From contig BCIA01000003.1 of the NCBI GenBank assembly GCA_001599815.1, positions 2,666,001 to 2,730,000 of the forward strand: DNA of 64,000 bases. Reading direction: 5' to 3'. Of this stretch, positions 25,849-37,011 are shown piece by piece (position 1 is the first letter of the stretch; each line of letters opens with the position of its first letter). The DNA comes from Furcasterigmium furcatum. Lineage: Eukaryota; Ascomycota; Sordariomycetes; Glomerellales; Plectosphaerellaceae. A program made the position numbers and the translations under genes. A model generated the notes under the pieces. It was not told the origin of the DNA. It saw nothing but the letters and a program-made list of their open reading frames with translations, and searched no databases.

Positions 25849-26608
25849 GGCGGCGGTGCGGATGTGTGTGGTGATCTGAGGTTGGAAGATGTGTACTGAC
25901 AAGGTGTTCTGGAGTTGGAAAGGCCTCCGCTTGCTTAGCTCTTTGTGGCCCTGGCGAATGGGCACTGCTCGCTTCTATACTACCAATTCCAGTAACGCGA
26001 GCTGGAGGTCGGGGGGCTGGAATAACGGCAGAGTGCTTGGTGCAAGCCGGCAATGCTGCAGACGTCGTTCCCCGTCTGGATCATGTGTCTGGGAATCTGA
26101 GCTGAAAGGTGGCGGGCCGTGATGCCCGGGCCACCCACCCTGACTCGAGATCCGTGATGCTGGGCGATAGGAAGCCGCCGGACTAGGGAGCACGAGTCAG
26201 GAGTGAAACGGGGAGCTCTGCCGGCCTCCGACGTGGGGCCGGGGCAGATCCGGAGGGTGATTCAGGAGAGTGGCAACGCGGGGAAGTGCGGGGGGAGATC
26301 CAGGGGAACAGATACCCATGAGTGCAGGGGTGAATCCCCTGCATCACACATGGCTCAGATTCAACGATCATCAGCTACCTGGCATGACATGAACAAGCCC
26401 CCTATTGGGCCTTTCAACTTGTGGCAGGGTATCATCCACTCGAGCGCTGAACAGGGAGGTCCGGGATGACATGATAACAGTATCCGGGACCTGGGCAACC
26501 CTGTAACAATGACATACACATGAACTGCGGCGGGAAGACGATACTCTTGGCTTGCGAGATGAGATCCATTTTGATACTACCACTAACGACACACTTCGCC
26601 GTTGCCCA
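25849..26608. other. Intergenic, 760 bases
   Basis: Transporter promoter plus the 3' flank of the Rieske gene. Nothing further supported. Confidence 0.4.
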
Positions 26609-27865
26609 TCACCAAGACAACTCGGCTTGCACCCCCGAGCACCCCGGGCCCTCGAGCCCCGCGCAGAACGCCTCCTCCTCCGCCAACTTCCCCGTCGCCG
26701 CAGCCTCGTGTACCTTGGGCGTGGCCGGCCACACCGGCCTGCCTTCCGCCTCCCTCTCCTCCATCTCCCTGTGCTCCATGACCACCCTGCGGACCACCTC
26801 CTGGAAGAAGAGCGGGCCCATCTCCTTGTCGGGGTGCAGCTGGCCGTTGGTGAAGACGCCGCCATTGAGGTTCCCCTGCGCCCCATTGCACAGCTCCTTG
26901 TCTTCCTTAAGCACCTGCTTGAAGAACCCGTCGATCCTGTCAAAGTTCTCGTCGCTCGTGTGCTTCTGCCGGAACACGTCGTACTCCATCTTGACCTTGG
27001 TGGCTGAGACGGGGACGCAGCGCATGATGTAGAAGAAATCCGGAGTCACCGTGAAGCAGGCGTTGGGGAACAGGTACTGGCTCGCCAGCTCCATCGACGA
27101 GTCCGACTTGTTCTTGTTGTAGTGAACGATCTGCCCGCCCTTGGTCTCTACGCGGTACGACGCGAGGTCCGAGACGCCGACGACGCCTGGGTGCCCCGTC
27201 GGGCAGTGGTAGCACTCGTTGTAGTTGTCCGCGAGGGTCTTCCAGTTGTAGTCGCCGTCCATCTCCCAGGTGTGGTCGAACTGGTAGTCTCCCATGAGAT
27301 CGTACGCTACCAGACGCGGCTGCGTGTCAAGGCCCTCAAAGTCGGCCTCCCAGGGAATGCTCGGCTTGCCGGCCTCCAGGTTGACCCAGACGAAGCCCCT
27401 GCCATCAATGTGGGTGTGGATGGGGAAGAGGCTGTGTTGCGTCTTGTCAAAATCCGGGACGGTGTCGAAGCGAGGAGCCTTGGCTAGATTTCCCTTGAAA
27501 CCGTAGGACCAGCCGTGATATTTGCAAGACAGGATAGAGGCAGTCCCAGAGCCCTCAGACACGATTGGGAACGCGCGATGGCGGCAGATGTTGTGGAAGC
27601 CGTTGATCTCGCCCTCGCGGTCCATGACGAGGAAGAAGGGGAAGCCTGCCTGCGTGAAGGAGATGTAGTCTCCTGCTTTCTGGAAGCGGACCTTGTGGGT
27701 GATCAAGATCCAGCGCTTGGAGAAAATGGCGCGTCTCTCCAGTTCGTACATGGCTGGGGAATGGTACCAAGTCGCTGGCAGCGCTCGCTTCGCATCTGAA
27801 GCCTTGGGCGCGGCCGTCGACTTCGCACCGTCTTCTCCCTTGGATAGACCCAGATAACCCCACAT
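26609..27865 (-). CDS. Rieske non-haem iron oxygenase, betaine/carnitine type
   Basis: Intronless, 418 residues, start MWGYLGLSKG. The Rieske [2Fe-2S] ligands are C94, H96, C114 and H117 (CRHRAFP, CKYHGWSY). The catalytic domain has NYNECYHCPTGHP with iron ligands H220 and H225. The residue before the first His pair is Glu217, as in carnitine oxygenase CntA and glycine-betaine oxygenase GbcA, where most ring-hydroxylating enzymes have Asp. DGDYNWKTLADNYNE also matches that group. Likely reaction: oxidative N-demethylation or C-N cleavage of a quaternary amine (choline, betaine or carnitine), using NAD(P)H through a separate reductase; no reductase gene is seen in the window. No organelle signal is visible. 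It is divergent from a flavin monooxygenase gene (517 bases between starts) and near an amine oxidase, which supports a role in amine catabolism. Confidence 0.88.
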   Translation of the reverse strand: MWGYLGLSKGEDGAKSTAAPKASDAKRALPATWYHSPAMYELERRAIFSKRWILITHKVRFQKAGDYISFTQAGFPFFLVMDREGEINGFHNICRHRAFPIVSEGSGTASILSCKYHGWSYGFKGNLAKAPRFDTVPDFDKTQHSLFPIHTHIDGRGFVWVNLEAGKPSIPWEADFEGLDTQPRLVAYDLMGDYQFDHTWEMDGDYNWKTLADNYNECYHCPTGHPGVVGVSDLASYRVETKGGQIVHYNKNKSDSSMELASQYLFPNACFTVTPDFFYIMRCVPVSATKVKMEYDVFRQKHTSDENFDRIDGFFKQVLKEDKELCNGAQGNLNGGVFTNGQLHPDKEMGPLFFQEVVRRVVMEHREMEEREAEGRPVWPATPKVHEAAATGKLAEEEAFCAGLEGPGCSGVQAELSW

Positions 27866-28382
27866 GGTGATAGAGATGATGAGTGGAACTGAAGTAGGTT
27901 CTTGCTGGGGCGATGGTAGTCTCGCTGAGTGAGCCTGACTCTGCGGGTTGCAGTTGATGGTTCTCGTAGTACGGCGAGGTGAACGAGTGGCGCCTGGCTC
28001 GCGGAGTTGCTGATATAGCTCAACTACTCGTGTCTCGACGAAGATACGAAGTAAATGCGGCCAGAGTCCGTGATTGCACACCAACCTGCTATTGGTCTCC
28101 GGTTATCTTGTGATCCCATGGCCTCCTGCTAGCCCCCTCACCCCTCCCGGGACTGGCCCCGTGTTCTCGAGCAGCCGGCCCGTGCTCCCCGGACCCGCCC
28201 CGGCTTGTCTCTCAAGCCACGGATTGTTCCCGGCCGGGCTTCCGCGTGGTCACCCCTCAGGGGAAGGGCGTTCTTCGCACGGCCCCAAGCTCATAACTTC
28301 TTTCTCTGTGGCAGATACCTCGAGCTTCCTGACCATCAAAGGCCAAGCCGAGCGAGAAGAGCACCACGCACACAAGTTGAAC
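27866..28382. promoter_or_regulatory. Divergent Rieske/monooxygenase promoter
   Basis: 517 bases between two start codons. Strongly C- and G-rich with many CCGG words at 28140-28250. Coordinate control of both genes is plausible, but I see no single repeated operator. Confidence 0.4.
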
Positions 28383-30519
28383 ATGACCAACACATACACC
28401 TCCCGTCCCAAGGACGGATACCGCCGGCTGAGGTGTACGATCATCGGCGCTGGGTAAGTTGGACTCACGGTCTTGAGGGTTCATTCAAGACTATTCGTGG
28501 CTTGTTCTCGCTAATACCCGGTGTCGCAGTGTCTCCGGCATTCTCATGGGTAGGTTTCCTTTTTCGAGCCAGCTGCCAGGCACATCAGCCGCTTGATCTC
28601 TCAGAGCCACCGCGCTGACGGACACTAGCATACAAGCTTCGAACCTACCTCAAAGATTCGGTCGACTTTCAGATCCTCGAAAAGTCTCCAGAGCTGGGCG
28701 GTACTTGGTATGAGAACAAGTATCCCGGGTGCGCCTGTGACGTTCCCAGCCACTGCTACCAGTACTCTTTCGCGCCCAACCCCGACTGGTCAAAACTGTA
28801 GGTCCAGCCCAAAGACCAACAAGCTAAGTCTGCTGCTGACCGAGGGTTTCAGTTTCGTCTCTTCCTCGGAGATACAAAGTTACTTGAAAGGCGTGGCACG
28901 TCACTTCGACCTGGAGCGCTTCATCCGATACAACAGGAAGGTGACCTCGGCAGTCTGGTCCGCCGAAGCGGGAACCTGGACTGTCGAAGTGGAGGGCAGC
29001 TCGCCCGTCACCTGCGAGATCCTCGTCAACGCCAGCGGCATCCTGAACAACTACAAAATGCCCGACATCGAAGGCATCTCATCCTTCGCCGGACAAGTAC
29101 TCCACACTGCGGCCTGGGATCCCACAATCCAGCTTGCTGGAAAGCGCATCGCCATCATTGGCTCCGGCGCGAGCGCCATCCAGGTCCTTCCCCAGGTTCA
29201 ACCAGTCGCGCGGAACGTGCAGGTCTACATCCGCACGCCCTCGTGGATCTGCCAGCCTCTAGGCGTCCCGGACGGCGTAACTCCCGCGCACCGTTATACC
29301 GAAGACGAGAAGACGCTCTTCCGCCATGACCCGGAGACATATCTCCAGAGGAGGAAGGAGATCGAATCAAAGTTCAACAGCATGTACAATGTCTTTTTCA
29401 AGGCCTCGCCAGACCAGCGAGACACCCGCACGCGGTTCGAGGGACGCATGCGTGAAGTCATTCGCGATCCAGCGCTACAGGATGCTCTTATTCCCAACTT
29501 CGAGGTGGGCTGTCGTCGGGTCAGTCCGGGAGAACCGTTCCTCCGCTCTCTACAAGAGCCGAATGTCGAACCCGTAGTCCAAGGCGTCGAAAAGGTGTCG
29601 GTGGATGGGATCGTCGCGGGAGGTGTTCTGAGGAAAGCAGACGTGATCATCGCCGCAACCGGGTTCAACACGTCGTTCCGTCCGAGGTTCCCGATCGTAG
29701 GAATCGACGGACAGGACCTGCGGGAGACCTGGAAAGATTCGGCCACTTCATACATGGGAATCGGGGTGGCCGGATTCCCAAACTATCTCATCTTCCTGGG
29801 CCCAAACACACCTATTTCTAACGGCAGTGCACTAGGTATGTGCTCTCGAACTAATGCGTACAACTGAGACTGACAGACAGCAGGGCCCATTGAGGCGACG
29901 AGCGACTACTTCATCCGCCTCTTGCGGAAGATGGTCCGGCAACAGGCCAAGTCTTTCACCGTCAGGCCCGAGTGCCAGGCCGACTTTGACTCGCACACGC
30001 AGGCGCTGATGCAGGACATGGTGTGGACTGGAACATGCCGCAGTTGGTGTAAGTCCCGTCCCATCTCCCTATCTCACACATCGTGACCATTGCTAAAATA
30101 AACGATCAGTCAAGCAGGGTCCCACTGGGAAGGTCACCGCTCTCTGGCCGGGAAGCTCTCTCCACTACCTGCAGGTGCTCGCCGAGGACAGATGGGAGGA
30201 TTACCAGTGGGAATATGAGCGTGAGCGCTACGCCTACTGGGGCAGCGGGTTTTCCTGGATCGAGGACCCCGAGGGCGACCCCATGGGCGTGGAGACAAGC
30301 GAGAGTTGGAAAATGTCGACTGTCCCGCGCCCCGGGGCGGATTTGGCCTTTTATCTGGTTGAGAGCGAGCCGCTGCCCAGGAGCGTGCTGCCGGAGCCCG
30401 GGTCGCAAGTCTTGCCTCTTGGGGGTCACGCTGGCACACTTGGGCACAAAGACAATAGACTTGCAGTGTCGGTAACCGAAGATCGGTCGTCAACCACTGT
30501 GACTGTCCAAGTCAGTTAG
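28383..30519 (+). CDS. Baeyer-Villiger-type flavin monooxygenase
   Basis: Six exons: 28383-28453, 28530-28549, 28629-28797, 28853-29835, 29884-30048, 30110-30519; 605 residues. Family enzymes insert oxygen into ketones or oxidise heteroatoms using FAD and NADPH. The FAD motif GAGVSG (residues 22-27) is split over three exons, including a 20-base micro-exon. Then come [25 protein letters not shown] sequence, the fingerprint [14 protein letters not shown] (about residues 165-178, FxGxxxHTxxW without the usual final Pro), the NADPH motif GSGASAIQ (about 190) and ATGFNTSF. The tail ([20 protein letters not shown]) is typical of fungal members. Divergent from the Rieske oxygenase. Its substrate is unknown; ketone or N-oxidation are both possible. 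Confidence 0.88.
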
Positions 30520-30632
30520 TTAATCGAGAAGCTAGATATCCTTATTCATGGACTTGGTTCACGTTTATGACATGCTCGTAGATGCTCAAGAGATTTTGAG
30601 GTTCGTACAGTTCGGCCTGGTTGATAGATGAT

Positions 30633-32909
30633 TCATCCAAGCTGCATGTTCATCCATCCATCGATGGCCCGTCCAAAGTCGTCTGCTTGGAAGGACATGC
30701 CCTCGAGGTCATTCTCCAGGACAAGGCTTCCACCATATTGGTCAGTAGCGCACCAATCGCGGGCGCCATCAGCGTCTCGGGTGACATTGCCCGGGACTGA
30801 GCTTCCAAACGAGGTTCCAAGTGCCGCGGCAGCCCCCATCATCTGTGAGGGGCTGATGTGAGAGGGGCTGATGTGAGAGGGGCTGATGTGCGAGGGCGAG
30901 ACGTATTCGGGAGGATATAGAGGCGTCTTTTTGGCTTTGTTCCTGCTGTGTCCCTCGATGCCGGCGGAACCAACTAGCCCGTAATCAACCGCGCCGTTTT
31001 CGTAGTCACTGTCTGGGGCAGTCGCGGCCGAGACGAGGTTGTCGCCAAAGATGGACCGGTCCCGCGCGGCATCAGGCTGGCCCGCCCTCTCCTGGATGAG
31101 GATGTTCCGTAGAAGGCTGGCGTCGATCGACCGCGGGCGTTGTGATCTCTCTGAAGACCTCGCGCCAGCAGTTGGCATCTCGATGACGCTCTCTTTGAGT
31201 GCCTCGAGATTATCGGCCTGTTTGACGTAGTCAGTACTTGGGTGGGTCTTATTGGCTCAACAGGAGCACCCACCATGGTTGATACGTGTGGCCACATGGT
31301 ACCCATGGAGCGCAAAAAGCGTAGGCTCGTCTGGAATCCGGCCAAAGACCTCTCGCGCAAGTCAGTTTCTGGAACGAAACTATGTTGCAAGTGTATGGTT
31401 GCCACAATGGCAACGCAGTGTGCCAAGGTCGGGTCGGAGATGAGGAATTGTCTCTCCTCGAGGAGGTTGACAAAATACGTGATCCATGAGCTTTGACGAC
31501 TGATGAGCTTGAAAGACTGGTGAATAAAGGTCTGGGGCAGAGTTTGGCGAAAGTTGCGTAACCGCAAAGAGAGCAAGTAAGGGTGGTTGAGGAGGCATAA
31601 GACGCCGCCATATACAAATTGTACGAACAACCAGGGGCCCCAATAATTTCGATTCCCTTGCAGCTCGTCCGGGCTTTTCTCCAGAAAGTGGGAGGCGGCG
31701 AAGCGGTACTTAATTGGCATGCTGCATTCGATGTCGAAGACCTTTTGCGTGATGACAGAGTAATCAGAGAGGGGGTGCCATGGAGGCGGCGCGTCCCGGG
31801 CAACATGTGAAGCGGCGTAGACTCGGGCCATGTGCCATGCCTCGCTCATCTGCCCTATGCAGGCGGCGAGGTCCTTTTCGCGGCTAAGCTGCGGTGTAGG
31901 GGACGGGCACCACTTGACCATGGCCGGGCCCTCGAGGTTCGAGCCAGGGAGGATGGAGCCGTGGAGATTCAGCAGCAGCAGGATGGTCTCCTTGCAATCG
32001 GCGAACTCTTGTGCATCTCCGAGAGTGAAGTCGGCGGGGACGCTGTCGGCCAAATTGTTGGCGAGGGCCAACTCGGCGCCCGCGCGAACTGTCTGGCCAT
32101 TGGCAAGATCACTCATACTGAGGAGACAGAGGGCCTGAATGGTTGCCAGGTTGACTCGTCCATCTCCCACTCGTTCCATTACGAGTGTCCGTGACTGCCG
32201 CGCAAGAGCCCGTATCCTCTGCTTCCCTGAAGCCGTCAACGCACCAGGCGGGAACCTCAGACACAGCGCCCTGATGGCGAGAAGAACCTGTGGATCGCGG
32301 GATTCGATGGTCTGGAGGAAGTTGGACTTGTCGAAGAGCCGAACGGGCTGACAATGGGCCCAGATAAGATACAACCTTGCTGCCTCGTGTGCTTCGGTTT
32401 GTGGGATATCAATATCTCCGCCGATGCTCGTTCGAAAGGAGTCACGTCTATCAGATCTCGTCTGTGACGGCTCAGAGGCTGCGTGATGTCTGGGGGTTGG
32501 TGTCCGGACTGGGGATGGGCGTTGTTGGGAAGCCGTGACGGGAGACCTTGGCAGCAATCGCTCCAAGACCTGGTCAAGCTTTCCTTCAAGATTTGAAATG
32601 CGATCCTCCTGCGATGGGATCAGCCAATGCGTGGTTCCAAGAGGCCGGACGTCAGTGAGATGTGGGAATTGTGAATTTACCATTCTCCGGCCCGTAGTAC
32701 CGTTGCCAGCATCCTGCTCGTCGGCGTAGTCGCAGGGCTGCCCCAGACGGTCGCAGTACGAGCACGATGGTCTTTCTCCCGGACATCGGGACTTTTTGCG
32801 ACTGTATTGTAGATCAGCATCCTCAACTCGGCCGTATGTAAGTCCATGGCACGAACCGGCACGGCTCACAGGCCTGGCGGGCGCGCTTCGCTGGGCGCGA
32901 GTCATCCAT
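30633..32909 (-). CDS. Zn2Cys6 transcription factor
   Basis: Exons 32909-32857, 32801-31274, 31217-30633; 55- and 56-base introns; 721 residues. The first intron lies inside the zinc cluster and splicing restores ACEPCRRKKSRCPGERPSCSY: C14, C17, C24, C31, C34, C41. A coiled-coil-like helix (EDRISNLEGKLDQVLERL) follows and would mediate dimerisation. The fungal_trans domain starts near residue 145 (EAARLYLIWAHCQPVRLFD) and includes LLAIRALCLRF and LLNLHGSILPGSNLEGPAMVKW. The C-terminal region carries four SPSHI-type pentapeptide repeats and an acidic tail. It sits between the monooxygenase and amine oxidase genes and may control that group. Confidence 0.87.
30844..30903 (-). repeat. 15-base coding minisatellite (SPSHI units)
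   Basis: Four 15-base units, the middle ones identical, encode SPSHI-SPSHI-SPSHI-SPSQM and a preceding variant in the regulator's C-terminal region. Copy number should vary between isolates without shifting the frame. Confidence 0.75.
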
Positions 32910-33838
32910 TGCGTCCGGCTGCAAGTATACGAATCTCAACTCAGGAGAAACCCGAGTCAGATACTTTGTGGCCGAAGACAAGAGGCATTCGTGATGATGA
33001 GTGGGTGTAGATGAATGCGAAGTAAGGTGCAATACTGGGGGATGTGGTCGAGATGCAGTGTAGCATCAGGAAAACATCACGAGATGCCGCGCTGCCAGGT
33101 CATACTAGTCGCTGCTTCCCCGCAAAGATAAGCCCGGGGCCACTAAACCTGGAGCGGCTAGGAGGGGAGCTAGTGAAGATTGTGAACTTTCCAGGCTCCA
33201 TGCTCCCCATCCAAGGTCTCACACCAGTAAGGTACAAGTAATATGTAAGAAACTGTACGGTTTCCTAGAATCTGTCCCTAGCAGAGAGATAGTTGGTGGG
33301 AAATTTGGACAGGCTCATCTCAGCGACGGGAAACAAGTGGTACTTGGTTGACTGCTCAATAACGCATCATCACTTGGCTCCTTATGATGGGGAGCAAACA
33401 CGCACATGAGATCCCAGCCGGGACATGCGTACAGCGCGGGATACCTGGGGCCGCGTAGATAAAGGATCTCATGTGATAGATCAATCCAAATCGACAACAA
33501 CAGTCGATACCGAATGCCGAATCATCATTGACCTTGTGCCAAGCCGTGATAAGAGATGCTCGAGCTTCGAATCGTGAAGGAGAACTGAGCCGACCAGACC
33601 GGGATACTGGCCGAAGACGGAGCTGCACCGGCTGTGGGCCCGGCCCGTCCTCCCCGCCCGCCCCGCCCTCCCCCTTCAGCACGACATTCATGCACGACTG
33701 GATGTCATGTTGCCTTCACATGGGCATCCAGCTACCTAGCCTACTGAGCGACACAACGCCTCGACCTGATTTTTTTTTCTTTCCCCGGATCTCCCTAAAA
33801 TCAGTCGCATCGTCCTCAGCAAGGCCTCGACAGCAACC
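32910..33838. promoter_or_regulatory. Divergent regulator/amine oxidase intergenic region
   Basis: 929 bases between the regulator and the amine oxidase starts. A long T tract (33772-33780) sits about 60 bases before the oxidase start. No repeated operator identified. Confidence 0.4.
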
Positions 33839-35191
33839 ATGTCCAAGTCAGACAGCATCCTGATCGTGGGGGCAGGCGTCTTCGGCCTCTCCACGGCCTA
33901 TGAGCTCACAAAGCGCGGATACACCAATGTCACAGTCGTCGATCGCTATCTGCCTCCGGTCGCCGACGGGAGCAGCGTCGACATCTCACGCGTCATCCGC
34001 ACAGACTACGCGGACCCTCTCTACGCCAAGATGGGCCGCGAGGCCCTCAAAGGCTGGCAGACCGAGTATGCGGCCCACTACCACGAGTCGGGCTTCGTGA
34101 TGCTGGCCCAAAGGGACGGCGGCCACCCCTATCTGGACAAGATCAGGGACGTCAGCAAGTCCCTCGGCGTGCCTCTTCACGAGTTCGACGACGCCCGCGA
34201 AGTGGGTGGGCTGTACCCTGCCTTCAGTTCACGGACGGACGGACTTCGTGCCTGCGTGAACGACGCTGGCGGCTGGGCTGATGCCGAGTCTGCGATACGG
34301 CAGCTCGCGGTGAGCTGCAGCTCGGCCGGGGTGGGCTTCGTCACGGGGCGCGCGGGAACGGTGACATCTCTCCGACGTGGTGCCGGAGGGGTTGTGAACG
34401 GCGTAAACGTCCTCTCCGGGGGCTCGATCGCTGCGGACCACGTCATCCTCTCCACAGGCGCGTGGACAAACCGCCTCATTGGCATCGAGCACACGGCATC
34501 GGCCTCCGGGCAGCCCGTCGGCTTCATCCAGCTCACCCCCGAGGAAGCGGACCAGCTGCGCGGCTTGCCCGTAATTATCAACTTCAACTCGGGCGTCTTC
34601 GTCTTCCCAGTCACGCCGGGATCGAATATCCTCAAGGTCGCACGGCACTCGTACGGCTTTGCGACGGAGGTCAAGCTCGAAGAGGGCGAGAGGGCCGGCA
34701 AGACGGTGTCCTCGCCGAAGCGAGACTCCAACGGCGCAGCATCGTCGTTCCTCCCTGATGAAGCGGACAAGGCCTTGCGAGAGGGCTTGTCGCAGCTGGT
34801 CCCCGAGTTTGGATCTCACCCATGGTCGCGGAGGCGGCTGTGCTGGTACACGGACACGCCCGAGGGCGATTTCATCGTAGACGCACACCCATCGCTCAAG
34901 GGACTCTTCGTGGCTGCGGGCGGGGCCGGACAGTAAGTCTCTCACACATATCTGGTTGATTTGGGTCTCGCTAACGCATTCTACCACAAATCCAGTGCTT
35001 TCAAGTTCCTACCGGTCCTTGGAAAGTACATTGTTGACTGCTTCGAGAACAAGGCGCCAAAGGAGGTTCGCCATCAATGGAGACTCAGAAAGCCGGAAGG
35101 AGACGGGTCGGCGGCGATGAAGCCTGGAGATGGGAGCCGCGGCGGGCCGCCGTTGAGGGTACTTTCGCGCCTTGAGCAGGCGAAGCTGTAG
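33839..35191 (+). CDS. Peroxisomal sarcosine/fructosyl-amine oxidase (DAO family)
   Basis: Exons 33839-34932 and 34996-35191; 63-base intron; 429 residues. These flavoenzymes oxidise secondary amines (sarcosine, pipecolate, fructosyl amino acids) with release of hydrogen peroxide. The FAD-binding motif is ILIVGAGVFGLSTAYELTKRG at the N-terminus, followed by VDISRVIRTDYADPLYAKM, a characteristic block. RLCWYTDTPEGDFIVDAHP holds Cys335, placed like the cysteine that covalently holds FAD in sarcosine oxidase and amadoriases. The intron splits GGAGQ/H-AFKFLPVLGKYI. The protein ends in AKL, a peroxisomal PTS1, as expected for a peroxide-forming oxidase. Substrate not certain: the nearby Rieske enzyme favours N-methyl amines, the fructosamine kinase 10 kb away favours glycated amino acids. 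Confidence 0.88.
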
Positions 35192-35372
35192 ATCTGAATT
35201 GCTGTCAATACTCGTCCGGTCCATGGCCATGGGTGAAACGACCTTGAGAAGATATCATACTATGCTGGGTCGATTCAAGGGGCAGCCCATGGCACAAGTA
35301 GATCGTGAGCTCGCATTAGAGATGAGATGACGAATCAATGAAATGATGCTCTGTCCTGCCTATACAAGTGGC

Positions 35373-36053
35373 CTATAACTTGGCCAGCGGCCTCCTTGCG
35401 TTCCACAACTGCATCAACGGCCCGGTCTTGCCGTACACGGGATCCGCCACCGGCATGCCGACCTGCTCGATCACATCGCGGAACGAATCGGCAGGGTTCT
35501 TTCCGAACTCGTTCCTCCACCGTGGACAGCCCTGATACCGTCGCATACACCGGTTAACAGATGTCGTTGGAGTCATCGCAGACACATCGACACGCACCTT
35601 GGGGTATACGCCAATATAGCGGTAATCGCTTGAACTTTCCAGCGAAGAGTGCGCCGTGCCAGCCGGCAGGACAATGACATCCCCGGCAGCAACATCGATC
35701 CTTGCGCCTTGACCCGCCTCGATCTGACCGATGAGCAGGGTTGACGTTCCTTGGAAGATACCGTAACACTCATGGCTGTTGGGATGAAAGTGGCGGAGAT
35801 CGATGTGTCCCCATGTTCCCTATCCTCACGGGCGTCACTCATCATGCCCCCTCGACAGTGTAAGGAAGAGGAGGGGAGGGCGTAATCTGCTTACCCTGTG
35901 CTCCCACTCGTTCGCGGTGAGGAAGTCGATGGCCGACTTCTCGGTCAAGGGCTGGGGAAGTACGTTCCGGTAATGTAGGATGGGCAACCTGCTGTTCGGT
36001 GCATCCGCCGTGGGCGTTAATAGATGGCAGCTCACGCTTTGGGACATTTTCAC
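35373..36053 (-). CDS. YjlB-like cupin protein with C-terminal AKL
   Basis: Three exons: 36053-35895, 35819-35598, 35531-35373; 179 residues. The single cupin barrel has the metal-site blocks HFHPNSHECYGIFQG and PAGTAHSSLES, with QGARIDVAAGDVIVLPAG between them. The N-terminus (PNSRLPILHYR) and the end (PVADPVYGKTGPLMQLW) match the YjlB group, whose function is unknown. The last residues are RPLAKL, so a PTS1 is present here too. It is tail to tail with the amine oxidase, 181 bases apart. Start could be the second Met (36047). A metal-dependent role in the same peroxisomal pathway is an inference only. Confidence 0.82.
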
Positions 36054-37011
36054 GGTTGGGTGTCGTATTCCAGGAATCCGGTTAGGTAGCTCGTCGCAAT
36101 GGCGTCGCGCTGAATATCTTACTTGCTACACTTACGACTGCACTCCTCTTCGTGAATACTTGATAACGCCAGCTGGCAGGGCTATGATATTGGCGGTTGG
36201 GGGGTCATCAAGGGCGGCCCGCTCCTCCCCGCCTCCGGTCCGGCATGCTCCCCGCCCGCTCGTTCATGTGAATCAGCTCCGCTCGCTCCCCGACTGCCAC
36301 TGATTCCTTGCAACTCGCCCGAGTGGTGGCCGGGTGTTGTGGAACAGTTGTTCAACTCTTGGGCTCCGATACTAAGTAAAGGAGCGGGCCGCGCGGCATG
36401 CATCTCCTTTGGATATGGTTCGTACCAGGCGCTCCCTTTGACGTGCGGGCCACAGGACACCCCCTGTCGTCGACGTATCCAGTCGTCACCTATACCTTGT
36501 AAACACGAGATCGTCTTTCTGCTTACGCGTAGCAGCTTGTCTTGCTTGTTCAAGATGATGATCCCGCCGCTTATCGCCTCCACGAGATGGCCTTGCGCTG
36601 GCCGATTAGTTGAACGGTGACGACAAGATTATCCAGACTTTGAGCCCGGCATCGCGTAGTATGGGGAGCTAAAGTCCCATCGCATATCCTCCCATGTACT
36701 TCGCGTCATTATAGCGGCTCTTGCGCTACTCTCTGGAGTTCGAAACACTGGGCCCGACGCTCCAAACAATGCACGTTGTGTAGAACTTTGGTTCATGCAG
36801 GACCATCGCGTCGGGCCCGTCGTGATTTATTGCTTACGTGACGCCATCACGAGAACATCCGATCGGAGGCAGGACAGGGCTGTAGCCTTGTGGACCCGGT
36901 CGCCTGGGAGAGTTATAAACCCGGGCGGGCTTTCGTCATCGTCGACGCCCACAGCCTGGTGCTTCTGACGCTTTGCTTCACTGGCAAGTAGATCTCGGCT
37001 TCCCGGCAGAC
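36054..37011. other. Intergenic, 958 bases
   Basis: Divergent promoters of the cupin and the sugar porter. No repeat, RNA or extra gene supported. Confidence 0.4.
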
